A stretch of DNA of 64,000 nt from Bog-473 sp963804055. Its GTDB lineage: Bacteria > Actinomycetota > Acidimicrobiia > Acidimicrobiales > RAAP-2. A program made the position numbers and the translations under genes. The stretch is from the NCBI GenBank assembly GCA_963804055.1, contig CAWDOU010000001.1:372001-436000 (forward strand). The letters are read 5' to 3'. The notes under the pieces are model-generated. The model did not search any database, had not been told where the DNA came from, and saw nothing but the letters and a program-made list of their open reading frames with translations. Every line of letters begins with the position of its first letter. Within the stretch, counting starts at the first letter, position 1. Positions 53,201 to 61,005 of this stretch are shown piece by piece.

Positions 53201-56200
53201 CTCGTTCAACGTCACCTGGGATGACAGCTCGTGTGAGAACGCCTCCGGAGCTGGCCAGACGAACGAGTCCAGCGGCGCCAGTGTCAGCGCTTGCACCGCG
53301 GACCCGCAGGAAGTCTTCGGCATGGACGGTGCCTACATGTACGTCCAGTACACCGTGACAGTGACCAACCCGGGGACCGTCACGGTGCCCGGGATCTCTG
53401 CGGGGATCACCTCGACAGTGAACAACCAGGCCAACGACGGCTCCCTCGACACCGGAACAAACTGGGCCGCGGGACCGTTCGTCAACAGCGCGATCGCGGC
53501 ACCGGGCATCAGCTTCACGGCCGTCGACGCCAGCCCGCCCGGGGACACGCTCACCACACCCGTCCAGGGAGCGCTCTACTCCTTCGGCCAGGCCGTGAAT
53601 GCGAACTACTCGTGCTCCGAGCCCAGTGGAGGCGTGACATTGACGTCCTGCACGGGCGTGGAGGACGCGGGGACAGCGTTCGCGCAAACGGTCGCGAACG
53701 GCGCGCCGCTCAACACCTCCGATCTGGTGCCGAACCAGATCCATACATTCACGGTGACGGCGACCAACAGTGAGGGGTACACGAGCACCCAGTACGCGAC
53801 ATTCATCACTTTGGCGAACCCGCCGACGATCACGAACCAGACCGATACGGTGCAGTCGGGCCAATCGGTCACGGATTCGCTGACCTATAGCGGCACCTAT
53901 CCGGCCAACCTCTCGACCGAACAGGTCGTGACACCGCCGGCCCACGGGAACGTCACGTTCAACCCCAGCACTGGGGCGTGGACGTACACCAACGACAACA
54001 GTGCCAACGCGACCGACTCGTTCTCCTTCCAGGTGAGTGACACGGCGGGCAACCCGTCGGACGTGGAGATCGTCAACCTGAACGTGCAGGACCAGGTCAA
54101 TCCGACGACGAGCGTCGTGACGCCGCCGCCGGACAACTCGGGGTCCTACGCCTACCAGTCGACGGTCGACGCCAACTACTCCTGTGCGGACAACGTGCAG
54201 GTGGCGTCGTGCACCGCCTCACAGGTGGTGGACGGTGTGCCGACGAACGTTCCCAACGGGAGCCCGATCGACACGACGAGCCTGATTGTGGGGAACACCC
54301 ACTCCCTGACGGTCACCGCAACCGACTGGCAGGGCAACACTTCGTCGCAGACGGTCAACTACACGGTCAACACGCCGGGGCCGACGGCCAACGACGACAC
54401 GGCCAGCACCATCAACCCCAACTCGGTGAACATCCCGGTGCTGAACAACGACACGAGCAACTTCCCGCTCGATCCGTCGACCGTGACCGTGACGTCGCCG
54501 GCGACCTTCGGGTCGACGACGGTGGAGCCGAACGGATCCATCAAGTACACGCCGACCTCGGCCAGCACGACGTCGATCACCACGGACACGTTCCAGTACA
54601 CCGTCAACGACACGGACAGCCAGACGTCGAACCCGGCCACGGTCACCGTGACGATCTACCCCGTCCCGGGGATCACCGGCATCAACCCGACGGCCGGTCC
54701 TCTGACGGCTGGCAACACGGTCACCATCACCGGTACCGGGTTCAACACGGCCACCGCCGTGGACTTCGGTTCGGTCTCGGTGCCCTTCACCGTCAACTCC
54801 AACACGTCGATCACCGCAACCGCTCCGGCGGCTCCCGGCAATGTGCCCGGTAGCCAGGACATCACGGTGACCACGAGTGGAGGCCCCTCGTCGGCATCCA
54901 GCGCTGACGTCTACACCTGGGACCCGGTCCCGACCCTCACCAGCCTCTCGCCCGTCCAGGGTGTGGCAGGTGGTGGCACGACCATCACGGTCAACGGGAC
55001 AGGGTTCACCTCCGCTGGCGCTGGGGCGACCACCGTCTCGGTCGGTGGCACACCGGCGACCAACGTGACGGTGAACTCCGGCACGCAGCTGACGGCGACG
55101 GTCCCGGCCTCGGCCAGTGCCGGTGTCGTGGACGTGACGGTGTCGACGCCGGGTGGCACGACTGCCATCAGCTCGGCGGACCACTTCACGTACTTCTTCA
55201 CCCCGCCGCTCGTGAGCTCGATCAGCCCGAACCAGGGGTCGCCGGCCGGTGGCCAGTCAGTCACCATCACCGGGACCGGCTTCACCGGTGCCACCGGTGT
55301 CTCCTTCGGGAGCACCGCGGCGTCCAGCTTCACCGTGAACTCGAACACCCAGATCACCGCGGTCGCCCCTCCGGGCGCCGGCGGCTCGAAGGTGGACGTC
55401 ACGGTGACCGGGCCCAGCGGCACCAGCACCACCTCGTCGGCTGACCAGTTCACCTACGGGCCGCAGGTCACGAGCGTTTCGCCCGGGACCGGCGCCGTCA
55501 TCGGCGGCACGGCGGTCACCATCAACGGTGGGGGCCTGTTCGACGCCACGTCGGTGCAGTTCGGTTCCAGCCCGGCGTCGTTCACGATCCTCTCGAGCAC
55601 GCAGCTCTCAGTGATTGCGCCGGCCGGGACCGGCACGGTCAACGTGACCGTGACGACGCCCGAGGGCACCAGCCCGATCACGGCCACCGACACCTTCACC
55701 TACACGTACCCGACCCCCTCGGTGAGCGCTGTCTCCCCGAGCTCGGGCCCAGTAGGTGGCAACCAGTCGGTGACCATCAGCGGGCACGGCCTGACCGGGG
55801 CCACTGCGGTGTCCTTCGGCGGCAGCGCCGGCACGGGCGTCGTGGTGAACTCGGACACCTCGCTCACGGTGACCACACCGGCGCACGCAGCCGGAACGGT
55901 CGACGTCACGGTGACGACGCCCGGTGGCGTCAGCTCCACCAGCAGCGCCGACCACTACACCTTCGGTCCTGCTGTCACGAGCGTCGCTCCTGGGAACGGC
56001 ACCACGGCAGGTGGCACCTCGGTCACCATCACCGGCACCGACTTCTCCGGCGCCACGGCCGTGGCCTTCGGGTCGTCGGCGGCGGCGAGCTTCACCGTGA
56101 ACTCGGCGACATCCATCACGGCGGTCTCGCCGGCGGGCACCGGAACGGTCAACATCACCGTCACCGGCCCGGATGGAACGTCACCCGTCGTCGTGGCGGA

Positions 56201-57260
56201 TCAGTTCACCTACCAGAACCCCGTGCCCACGGTGAGCAGCGTCTCGCCGGCGAACGGCGCAGCAATTGGTGGATCCTCGGTCATCATCACCGGCACCGGC
56301 TTCACCGGTGCGACGGCAGTGAAGTTCGGGGGCACGAACGCGGCGAGCTACGCCGTGAACTCGAGCACCCAGATCACGGCCGTCTCGCCGACGGGGACGT
56401 CGGGGGCGACGGTGGACATCACGGTGACCGGGCCTGGTGGCACGAGCACGACGAGCAACGCCGACCACTTCACCTACGGTCCGACGGTGAGCCACATCTC
56501 ACCGCCGTCGGGCTCCACGGTCGGTGGCACGTCGGTGACCATCACGGGAACCGGCTTCACCGGGGCGACGGGCGTCTCCTTCGGGAGCACACCCGCCGCG
56601 AGCTTCACGGTGAACTCGGCGACCTCCATCACGGCCGTCACACCGGCGTCGAGCTCGAACGGGATCGTGAACATCACGGTCACCACACCGGGCGGTACCA
56701 CGCCGATCACATCGGCCGACCAGTTCACCTACGTCTACCCGACGCCGTCGATCACGGCCGTGTCGCCCAACGCAGGTGGACCGGGCGGAGGCACGTCGGT
56801 GACCATCACGGGGACCGGGTTCACCGGTGCCACCCTCGTCAGCTTCGGCTCGACGCCGGCGGCCAGCTACACGGTGAACTCGAACAACTCCATCACGGCC
56901 GTCTCGCCTGCGGGCACCGCCACCTCGGCGGTCAACATCACGGTGACGGGCCCCGGTGGCACGAGCGCCGTGACCACGGCTGACACGTTCACCTACGGGC
57001 CGGTCGTGCAGTCGGTGTCCCCGACGTCGGGGACGCACCTCGGTGGCACAACGGTGACCATCAAGGGCGCCGGCTTCACGGGGACGACGCAGGTCAGCTT
57101 CGGCACAACGGTGGTCACCTCGGGCATCACGGTGAACGCCGCAGGGACACAGATCACGGTGACGGCACCGGCTCACGCAGCCGGCGCGGTTGATGTGACG
57201 GTCACAGCCGGTGGGTTCACCAGCCTGACCAGCACGTCGGACCACTTCACCTACATCTAG
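50214..57260 (+). CDS. Giant secreted surface protein: HYR/Ig-like domains, four ~75-residue repeats, ten TIG repeats
   Basis: About 2,348 residues from GTG 50214 (GGGGGTGA 5-6 nt upstream; ATG 50175 gives 13 more). The signal peptide is near MVSGLFAIALLLGVVGGAVVASLTV. In order: an Ig/HYR-like N-terminal third with paired Cys (YSCAD, FSCFD motifs), four ~75-residue tandem repeats (DNA 52137-53115), a DUF11-type beta region, VCBS/cadherin-like domains (APGPTANDDTASTIN), then ten TIG repeats (54661-57257). It ends exactly at a TIG module (HFTYI-stop) with no LPxTG, WxL or membrane helix, so its surface attachment is unknown. It is probably an adhesin or stalk. A strong terminator follows. Confidence 0.85.
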   Translation: MRHKGNTASGSNSTFGAVSLLRRMVSGLFAIALLLGVVGGAVVASLTVAASPAGATPPGYVNVAENCWATTSDGNQAANATRDFASTSTPTSVLPGGQFTLTYADSGDNSLSATSGTYTLAGEENQVVKIDTPAQATVVSGPTITQQGYYYNPSNPSVQTPTASTVTLSSDANSPSGQIITLNMPTEIPGGDNFVTPTVSIVMKASSSPTTNTLSSGMLSVQPVGSATSSTDPGDSFVIVVTGTPVGTVNANTACWPFPTPPTPFVTTGIIDNVPPTIAIASPGNNGQEVVNSHVAANFSCFDNSPYGDGIQSCTATNDNTPIANGALINTTGLGSHTLTVTATNNSGYQSQQTSTYTVIEPPYDLLPPTITLTSPTNGEQVITGSNIAAAYSCADSGGSGLASCTGTVANGSALSTTAGYHTFTVTAKDNRGNPTTETVGYFARTTNSTQTISSADQALGYSSTFTNNDCSLGHTYYSVVIDIIQTSHNCDYYGSDVPEVNWQVTAPAGNGGQLAVGDQLTVKQQIYMPGHQATSANGGYYTGPYASNFAITAPSGTVINGPITSSATGINTSTYGVGNATSAAACNYGYNGTTGTTECVANSTNIATTTVGTLVSTTVGTQASTTVSASSSGQTVTALTGSILHVAAITNFPTTNGGRINVATSAGTEVLSYASTSTATGTCGSTAPVACFTGVAVVSGPGGTVSTGGAVARANSIGNLNGILPVAATTSLPSAGRVYVATSAGTDTLAYTATAATAAICGTTSGCLEGVTQITGTATDTVTTGGTVARANGLTDLNAVLPVAATTNFTSPGLVTVAGSSGTIVASYTGTSTTAATCGTTAGCLTGVTFQNGATGTISAGGAIAEPAAGTDLMNFATVAAASNGVNVNSFQGSGTLSVNTLNTACPAAGTSGTPCFTAPGTLNVWTTNGVQSLTYTGISGTSFTGVQVQNGGSGLINTDGPVTQPINWKIMGASNVNGVAVSGYNWSVPATNQTSFNVTWDDSSCENASGAGQTNESSGASVSACTADPQEVFGMDGAYMYVQYTVTVTNPGTVTVPGISAGITSTVNNQANDGSLDTGTNWAAGPFVNSAIAAPGISFTAVDASPPGDTLTTPVQGALYSFGQAVNANYSCSEPSGGVTLTSCTGVEDAGTAFAQTVANGAPLNTSDLVPNQIHTFTVTATNSEGYTSTQYATFITLANPPTITNQTDTVQSGQSVTDSLTYSGTYPANLSTEQVVTPPAHGNVTFNPSTGAWTYTNDNSANATDSFSFQVSDTAGNPSDVEIVNLNVQDQVNPTTSVVTPPPDNSGSYAYQSTVDANYSCADNVQVASCTASQVVDGVPTNVPNGSPIDTTSLIVGNTHSLTVTATDWQGNTSSQTVNYTVNTPGPTANDDTASTINPNSVNIPVLNNDTSNFPLDPSTVTVTSPATFGSTTVEPNGSIKYTPTSASTTSITTDTFQYTVNDTDSQTSNPATVTVTIYPVPGITGINPTAGPLTAGNTVTITGTGFNTATAVDFGSVSVPFTVNSNTSITATAPAAPGNVPGSQDITVTTSGGPSSASSADVYTWDPVPTLTSLSPVQGVAGGGTTITVNGTGFTSAGAGATTVSVGGTPATNVTVNSGTQLTATVPASASAGVVDVTVSTPGGTTAISSADHFTYFFTPPLVSSISPNQGSPAGGQSVTITGTGFTGATGVSFGSTAASSFTVNSNTQITAVAPPGAGGSKVDVTVTGPSGTSTTSSADQFTYGPQVTSVSPGTGAVIGGTAVTINGGGLFDATSVQFGSSPASFTILSSTQLSVIAPAGTGTVNVTVTTPEGTSPITATDTFTYTYPTPSVSAVSPSSGPVGGNQSVTISGHGLTGATAVSFGGSAGTGVVVNSDTSLTVTTPAHAAGTVDVTVTTPGGVSSTSSADHYTFGPAVTSVAPGNGTTAGGTSVTITGTDFSGATAVAFGSSAAASFTVNSATSITAVSPAGTGTVNITVTGPDGTSPVVVADQFTYQNPVPTVSSVSPANGAAIGGSSVIITGTGFTGATAVKFGGTNAASYAVNSSTQITAVSPTGTSGATVDITVTGPGGTSTTSNADHFTYGPTVSHISPPSGSTVGGTSVTITGTGFTGATGVSFGSTPAASFTVNSATSITAVTPASSSNGIVNITVTTPGGTTPITSADQFTYVYPTPSITAVSPNAGGPGGGTSVTITGTGFTGATLVSFGSTPAASYTVNSNNSITAVSPAGTATSAVNITVTGPGGTSAVTTADTFTYGPVVQSVSPTSGTHLGGTTVTIKGAGFTGTTQVSFGTTVVTSGITVNAAGTQITVTAPAHAAGAVDVTVTAGGFTSLTSTSDHFTYI
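52137..53115 (+). repeat. Four tandem ~75-residue repeats inside the giant gene
   Basis: Copies begin near 52137, 52371, 52602 and (more divergent) 52828. Pattern: LPVAATTxxxxxGxVxVA, then YxxTxTxAxxCGTTxGCLxGV, then TxxxGGxVA. Each carries one Cys pair. I do not recognise the fold. Confidence 0.65.
54661..57257 (+). repeat. Ten tandem IPT/TIG repeats of the giant gene
   Basis: ~85-90 residues each, opening PxVxSxSPxxGxxxGGxSVTITGTGFTGA. Several DNA copies share long near-identical runs (for example around 55263, 56283 and 56535), which invites copy-number change by recombination. Confidence 0.85.
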
Positions 57261-57286
57261 TCCGCATCTCGGTACAGAGAGCGACG

Positions 57287-57325
57287 CGGGACCCGGTGGC
57301 CACAGGCCACCGGGTCCCGTTGTTT
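57287..57325 (+). terminator. Intrinsic terminator after the giant gene
   Basis: CGGGACCCGGTGGCC (57287-57301) and GGCCACCGGGTCCCG (57305-57319) form a perfect 15-bp stem with an ACA loop, followed by TTGTTTT. It is a textbook Rho-independent terminator and shows that the next gene has its own promoter. Confidence 0.9.
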
Positions 57326-57376
57326 TCTGGGATTTGGCTTGGAGCGACTCGTGCCAGCGCCCGGGTTGGTGAGAAG

Positions 57377-58459
57377 ATGGTGGGCACTGTGAGCACGTCG
57401 ACGGTTGGGGTAGGGGCGTTCCGGGCCAGGCGCTGGGCTGCGCTCGGAGCGGCACTCGCCGTGCTCGCTGCCGGGCTCGTCGCCTTCGCCTTGCCGTCGG
57501 GGGCAGCGAGCGGGCAAGCCCGGCCCAGCATCACCGTGACGCCGGCGACGGCCAGTCCGAACGAGCGGGTCACGGTGACGGGGCGCGGCTTCCCGCCCGA
57601 CTCGGACATTCAGACGCAGATCTGCGGGAACAACGCGCTGAACGGCTCGGCCGACTGCGTCCAGAGCACGGCGCAGGAGGTGTCGACGACGAAGTCGGGC
57701 CTGTTCCAGATGCAGTTGGTGGTGACGATCCCGTCAAAGCCCTGCCCGTGCGTCGTGATGGCGCTGGACTTCTCCTCTTCGGTCACGCCGACGGCGCCGA
57801 TCACCATCATCGGGGCCCCCGTCGCCGCGCCTGCGGGGAGCAGGATCCACAAGCTGCAGGTCCTCGACGCCTACCTCACCGGGAACGGGCCGTGGACCGC
57901 ATGGTTCGGCGCCCCGCCGCAGCGCACGCTGGTCGTCACGGTGCGCAACCCCAACAACGCCGCGTACGTGAATCCCCCGCTGATCCTGGCGATCGGCAAC
58001 GCGGGCGATACGACGACGCACGAGGCGACGACGCAGAACCTGCCCACGATCGGGGCGAACGCCACCAACACCTACCGGATCCCCGTGTCGTTCCCGGCCG
58101 TCTCCATCGGGGAACACCAGGTGGTGGGGATCGTCGGGGAATCCGGGCTCTCGCGCGCGTTCAAGGTGCAGACCTGGCTCTTCCCGTGGGGCCTGCTCCT
58201 GGCCGCGCTGATCGTGCTCGAGCTCCTGCTGCTGGCCATCACCCGGTACTTCCGGGAGCGCAGGCGGCGCAAGGAAGAGGCCGAAGGGGCGGCGGGGGTG
58301 CCCGGAGACCTGGACGACGCGCCACCCACGGGGGAGGTCCCGGCCGTCGGTGAGCCCGTGGGGGCTGCCGTCGGCGTCGGTGCGCTGGCGGGGGGACCTG
58401 CCGAGGCGGCCGGGGGCGAGGTCGCCCCGGAGCGTCCGCCCCACCCGCCTGTCCTCTAA
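57377..58459 (+). CDS. Membrane-anchored surface protein with neocarzinostatin-like and beta domains
   Basis: 360 residues from ATG 57377 (GTG 57389 is an alternative). Signal peptide ending near FALPSGAASG. Residues ~50-165: ITVTPATASPNERVTVTGRGF, a neocarzinostatin-like Ig opening as in the LAxTG protein, with CGNNAL and a CPC motif. Residues ~170-280: a beta domain (VVTVRNPNNAAYVNPPL) like the second domain of the DUF916-type anchors. A single membrane helix (LLLAALIVLELLLLAI), basic RERRRRKEE and a Pro/Gly/Glu-rich cytoplasmic tail follow. It is a plausible third anchor of the surface locus, with a different N-terminal ligand-binding domain. Confidence 0.7.
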   Translation: MVGTVSTSTVGVGAFRARRWAALGAALAVLAAGLVAFALPSGAASGQARPSITVTPATASPNERVTVTGRGFPPDSDIQTQICGNNALNGSADCVQSTAQEVSTTKSGLFQMQLVVTIPSKPCPCVVMALDFSSSVTPTAPITIIGAPVAAPAGSRIHKLQVLDAYLTGNGPWTAWFGAPPQRTLVVTVRNPNNAAYVNPPLILAIGNAGDTTTHEATTQNLPTIGANATNTYRIPVSFPAVSIGEHQVVGIVGESGLSRAFKVQTWLFPWGLLLAALIVLELLLLAITRYFRERRRRKEEAEGAAGVPGDLDDAPPTGEVPAVGEPVGAAVGVGALAGGPAEAAGGEVAPERPPHPPVL

Positions 58460-58559
58460 TTGGACGCCGGTAATTGAGACGCCGGCCGGCGGCCGGTTCC
58501 GGCCCGGCGGAGGGAGCCCGCCCCCGGGTTCGGCCTGGGAGGAACGGCGGGGTCTGCCC

Positions 58560-58565
58560 TATGAT
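58560..58565 (+). promoter_or_regulatory. -10 box for the acyl-CoA operon
   Basis: TATGAT, 10 bp upstream of the operator at 58575; the expected transcription start falls at the edge of that operator, so a bound repressor would block initiation. Confidence 0.5.
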
Positions 58566-58574
58566 GTCGGCCTA

Positions 58575-58593
58575 ATCTGACGCCCCGTCAGAT
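58575..58593. promoter_or_regulatory. Operator palindrome ATCTGACG-CCC-CGTCAGAT, copy 2
   Basis: A perfect 8-bp inverted repeat around CCC, at or just after the predicted start of transcription of the acyl-CoA dehydrogenase operon. The near-identical copy at 31896 lies before the thiolase operon. Confidence 0.7.
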
Positions 58594-58621
58594 CCCGGTC
58601 GCGGCCATCTGGAGGCAGCAC

Positions 58622-59800
58622 ATGGAGTTCGAATTCTCGCCGGAACAACTGGCCTTCGTGAAGGAGGTCGAGGCCTTCCTCGACGCCAACGACGACCCCG
58701 AGGTCTTCGACGTCACCCGGGAGAACATGGCCCAGATCGTCGACACGCCCAAGCGGCGGGCCTTCATGGCCTCGATGGGCGAGCGGGGCTGGCTGGGCAT
58801 GACCTGGCCCAAGGAGTACGGCGGCTCGGAGGGGGAGGGCATCTACGAGTACCTCCTCAACGAGCAGCTGGCCCGGCGCGGCGGCCCCCAGATCGGCAAG
58901 GGCGTCGGCATCGTCGGCAAGACGATCATCCGGCACGGCAACGAGCGCATGAAGGCCGAGTTCCTGCCCAAGATCCTGCGCAACGAGGTCGAGTTCGCCG
59001 TGGGCTACTCCGAGCCCAACGCCGGCTCCGATGCCGCCTCCATGCAGCTCAAGGCCACCCGGGACGACGGCGGCTGGATCCTCAACGGGCAGAAGACCTG
59101 GACCACCTCGGCCCACTTCGCCGAGTGGTACTGGGTGGGCGGGCGCACCGACCCCGAGTCCAAGCACGCCGGCATCACCTTGTTCCTCGTCCCGATCGAC
59201 CAGCCCGGCATCACGGTCAACGCCATCTGGACCATGGGCGACGAGCGCACCAACGAGGTCTTCCTCAACGACGTCTTCGTGCCCGACGACTACGTGGTGG
59301 GGGAGGTGGGGCGGGGGTTCCAGTACATCTCGGAGGCGCTCGACCTCGAGCGCTTCACCATGTTCACCCTCTCACCCATGCAGCAGCGCTTCGAGGTGCT
59401 GGTCGAGTACGTGCGGACGACCTCGCGCGACGGGGTGCCGCTGAAGGACGACCCGGTCATCCGCCAGCGCCTGGCCCAGCTGGCCACCCAGCTCGAGGTG
59501 GCCCGGGTCATGGGGCTCAAGTTCGTCTTCGAGTCGTCCAAGGGCGGGGCGGCGCCGACCGCGGAGGCCTCGGAGTACAAGCTGTTCGCCACCGAGCTCT
59601 CCAAGCGCCTGGCCAATGCCTCCATGGACATCGCCGGGCCCGGGTCGCAGCTGCGGGTCAAGACCGAGGAGGCGCCGCTGGCCGGCCGCTCCGAGTCGAC
59701 CTACCGCTACACCGTGATCGACACCATCGGCGGCGGGGCGTCGGAGATCCAGAAGAACATCATCGCCCGGCGCAAGCTCGGACTGCCGAAGAACTTCTGA
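58622..59800 (+). CDS. Acyl-CoA dehydrogenase (FadE type, first subunit)
   Basis: 392 residues: N-terminal helical domain FEFSPEQLAFVKEVEAFLD, middle beta domain with the FAD-contacting YSEPNAGSDAASMQLKATRD and NGQKTWTTSAHFAEW, and C-terminal helices ending TIGGGASEIQKNIIARRKLGLP. It transfers electrons from acyl-CoA to ETF in the first step of beta-oxidation. The operon has a second, shorter ACAD lacking the usual catalytic ending, as in alpha2beta2 steroid-type dehydrogenases. GGAGG precedes ATG 58622. Confidence 0.92.
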   Translation: MEFEFSPEQLAFVKEVEAFLDANDDPEVFDVTRENMAQIVDTPKRRAFMASMGERGWLGMTWPKEYGGSEGEGIYEYLLNEQLARRGGPQIGKGVGIVGKTIIRHGNERMKAEFLPKILRNEVEFAVGYSEPNAGSDAASMQLKATRDDGGWILNGQKTWTTSAHFAEWYWVGGRTDPESKHAGITLFLVPIDQPGITVNAIWTMGDERTNEVFLNDVFVPDDYVVGEVGRGFQYISEALDLERFTMFTLSPMQQRFEVLVEYVRTTSRDGVPLKDDPVIRQRLAQLATQLEVARVMGLKFVFESSKGGAAPTAEASEYKLFATELSKRLANASMDIAGPGSQLRVKTEEAPLAGRSESTYRYTVIDTIGGGASEIQKNIIARRKLGLPKNF

Positions 59801-59802
59801 GC

Positions 59803-61005
59803 GTGGCTTCGGTGGAGTCTGCTGGGAGCGGCCCCCTCGAGGGGATCACCGTGCTCGACCTGTCGACGGTCGGGCCGGCGGCGCGCTGCACGCGCCTGCT
59901 GGCCGACTACGGCGCGCTGGTCGTCAAGGTGGGGCCGGTGCCGGCGGCCGACGCGGCGCCGATTGTGCCGCAGTACTTCGCGTACTCCGGTCATAGGGGC
60001 ATGCGGCGTGTGTTGGTGGACCTGAAGGATCCTGACGGGCGGGAGGCGTTCCTGTCGTTGGCGGCGGCCGCCGACGTCGTGGTGGAGAGCTTCCGGCCCG
60101 GGGTGGTCGACCGGCTGGGCGTGGGGTACGCGGCGGTGTCGTCGCGCAATCCGGGGATCGTGTACTGCTCGACCAGCGGCTACGGCCAGGACGGCCCGGC
60201 GGCGCAGTGGGCGGGGCACGACATCGACTACCTCGCGGTGGGCGGGTTCCTGGCCATGAGCACGCCGGGCGTCGGTGGGGCGCCGCCGCTGCCGGGGGCC
60301 ACGGTGGCCGACGCCGCGGCGGGCGGCATGCAGGCGGCGCTGGCCATCACGGCGGCCCTGGCGGGACGGGCGGCGACGGGACTGGGCGCATATTTGGACG
60401 TGTCGGTGGCCGAGGGCGTCCTGTGGCTGACGTCGCTGGCCATCGACGAGCAGCTGGCACTCGGGGGCTCGGTGCTGCCGGGGCACGACGTGCTGTCGGG
60501 CCGGTACGCCTGCTACGGGGTCTACGCAGGGTCCGACGGCAGGTGGCTGGCCGTGGGGGCGATCGAGGCGAAGTTCTTCTCGAACCTGTGCTCGGCTCTG
60601 GGTCTGCCTGAGCTGGCGGGACTGCAGCTCGACGATGCGGCGCAGGATCGGATCCGCTCGGCGTTCGCGGCGGCGTTCGCCCGGCGGTCCCGCGACGAGT
60701 GGGTGGAGCTGCTGGCGGGGGCCGACACGTGCGTCGCGCCGGTCCTCGAGATCGCCGAAGTGACTGCCGAGCCTCAGTTCGTGGCCAGGGGGGTCGTCAC
60801 CTCGGCGCTGCACCCGACGGAGGGCCCGCTGGCGCAGCTGGCGCCGCTGCTGGCCGGCATGGTCCGGCCTTCCGGCGGGGCGGGGGCCGGGGCGCCGGTG
60901 GTGTTGCCCGACATGACCCAGACAGACACGGAGCACCTCTTGAAGGAGGCCGGAGTGGACGGAGAGACGGTGGCCCGCTGGATGGCCCGGGAGGTGGTGG
61001 CGTGA
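59803..61005 (+). CDS. Class III CoA-transferase (CaiB/BaiF family)
   Basis: 400 residues from GTG 59803. ITVLDLSTVGPAARCTRLLADYGALVVKV at the start, VVVESFRPGVVDRLGVGY, STSGYGQDGP and the catalytic Asp in GHDIDYLAV are the family markers. It may transfer CoA between carboxylic acids or racemise alpha-methylacyl-CoA. The N-terminal catalytic Asp region and length are standard. It starts 2 nt after the ACAD stop and overlaps the next gene. Confidence 0.9.
   Translation: MASVESAGSGPLEGITVLDLSTVGPAARCTRLLADYGALVVKVGPVPAADAAPIVPQYFAYSGHRGMRRVLVDLKDPDGREAFLSLAAAADVVVESFRPGVVDRLGVGYAAVSSRNPGIVYCSTSGYGQDGPAAQWAGHDIDYLAVGGFLAMSTPGVGGAPPLPGATVADAAAGGMQAALAITAALAGRAATGLGAYLDVSVAEGVLWLTSLAIDEQLALGGSVLPGHDVLSGRYACYGVYAGSDGRWLAVGAIEAKFFSNLCSALGLPELAGLQLDDAAQDRIRSAFAAAFARRSRDEWVELLAGADTCVAPVLEIAEVTAEPQFVARGVVTSALHPTEGPLAQLAPLLAGMVRPSGGAGAGAPVVLPDMTQTDTEHLLKEAGVDGETVARWMAREVVA

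Noticed and set aside
54661..57257. CRISPR-like regularly spaced DNA repeats
   Set aside because: The repeats are in-frame TIG protein modules with divergent copies and no unique spacers; no cas genes.
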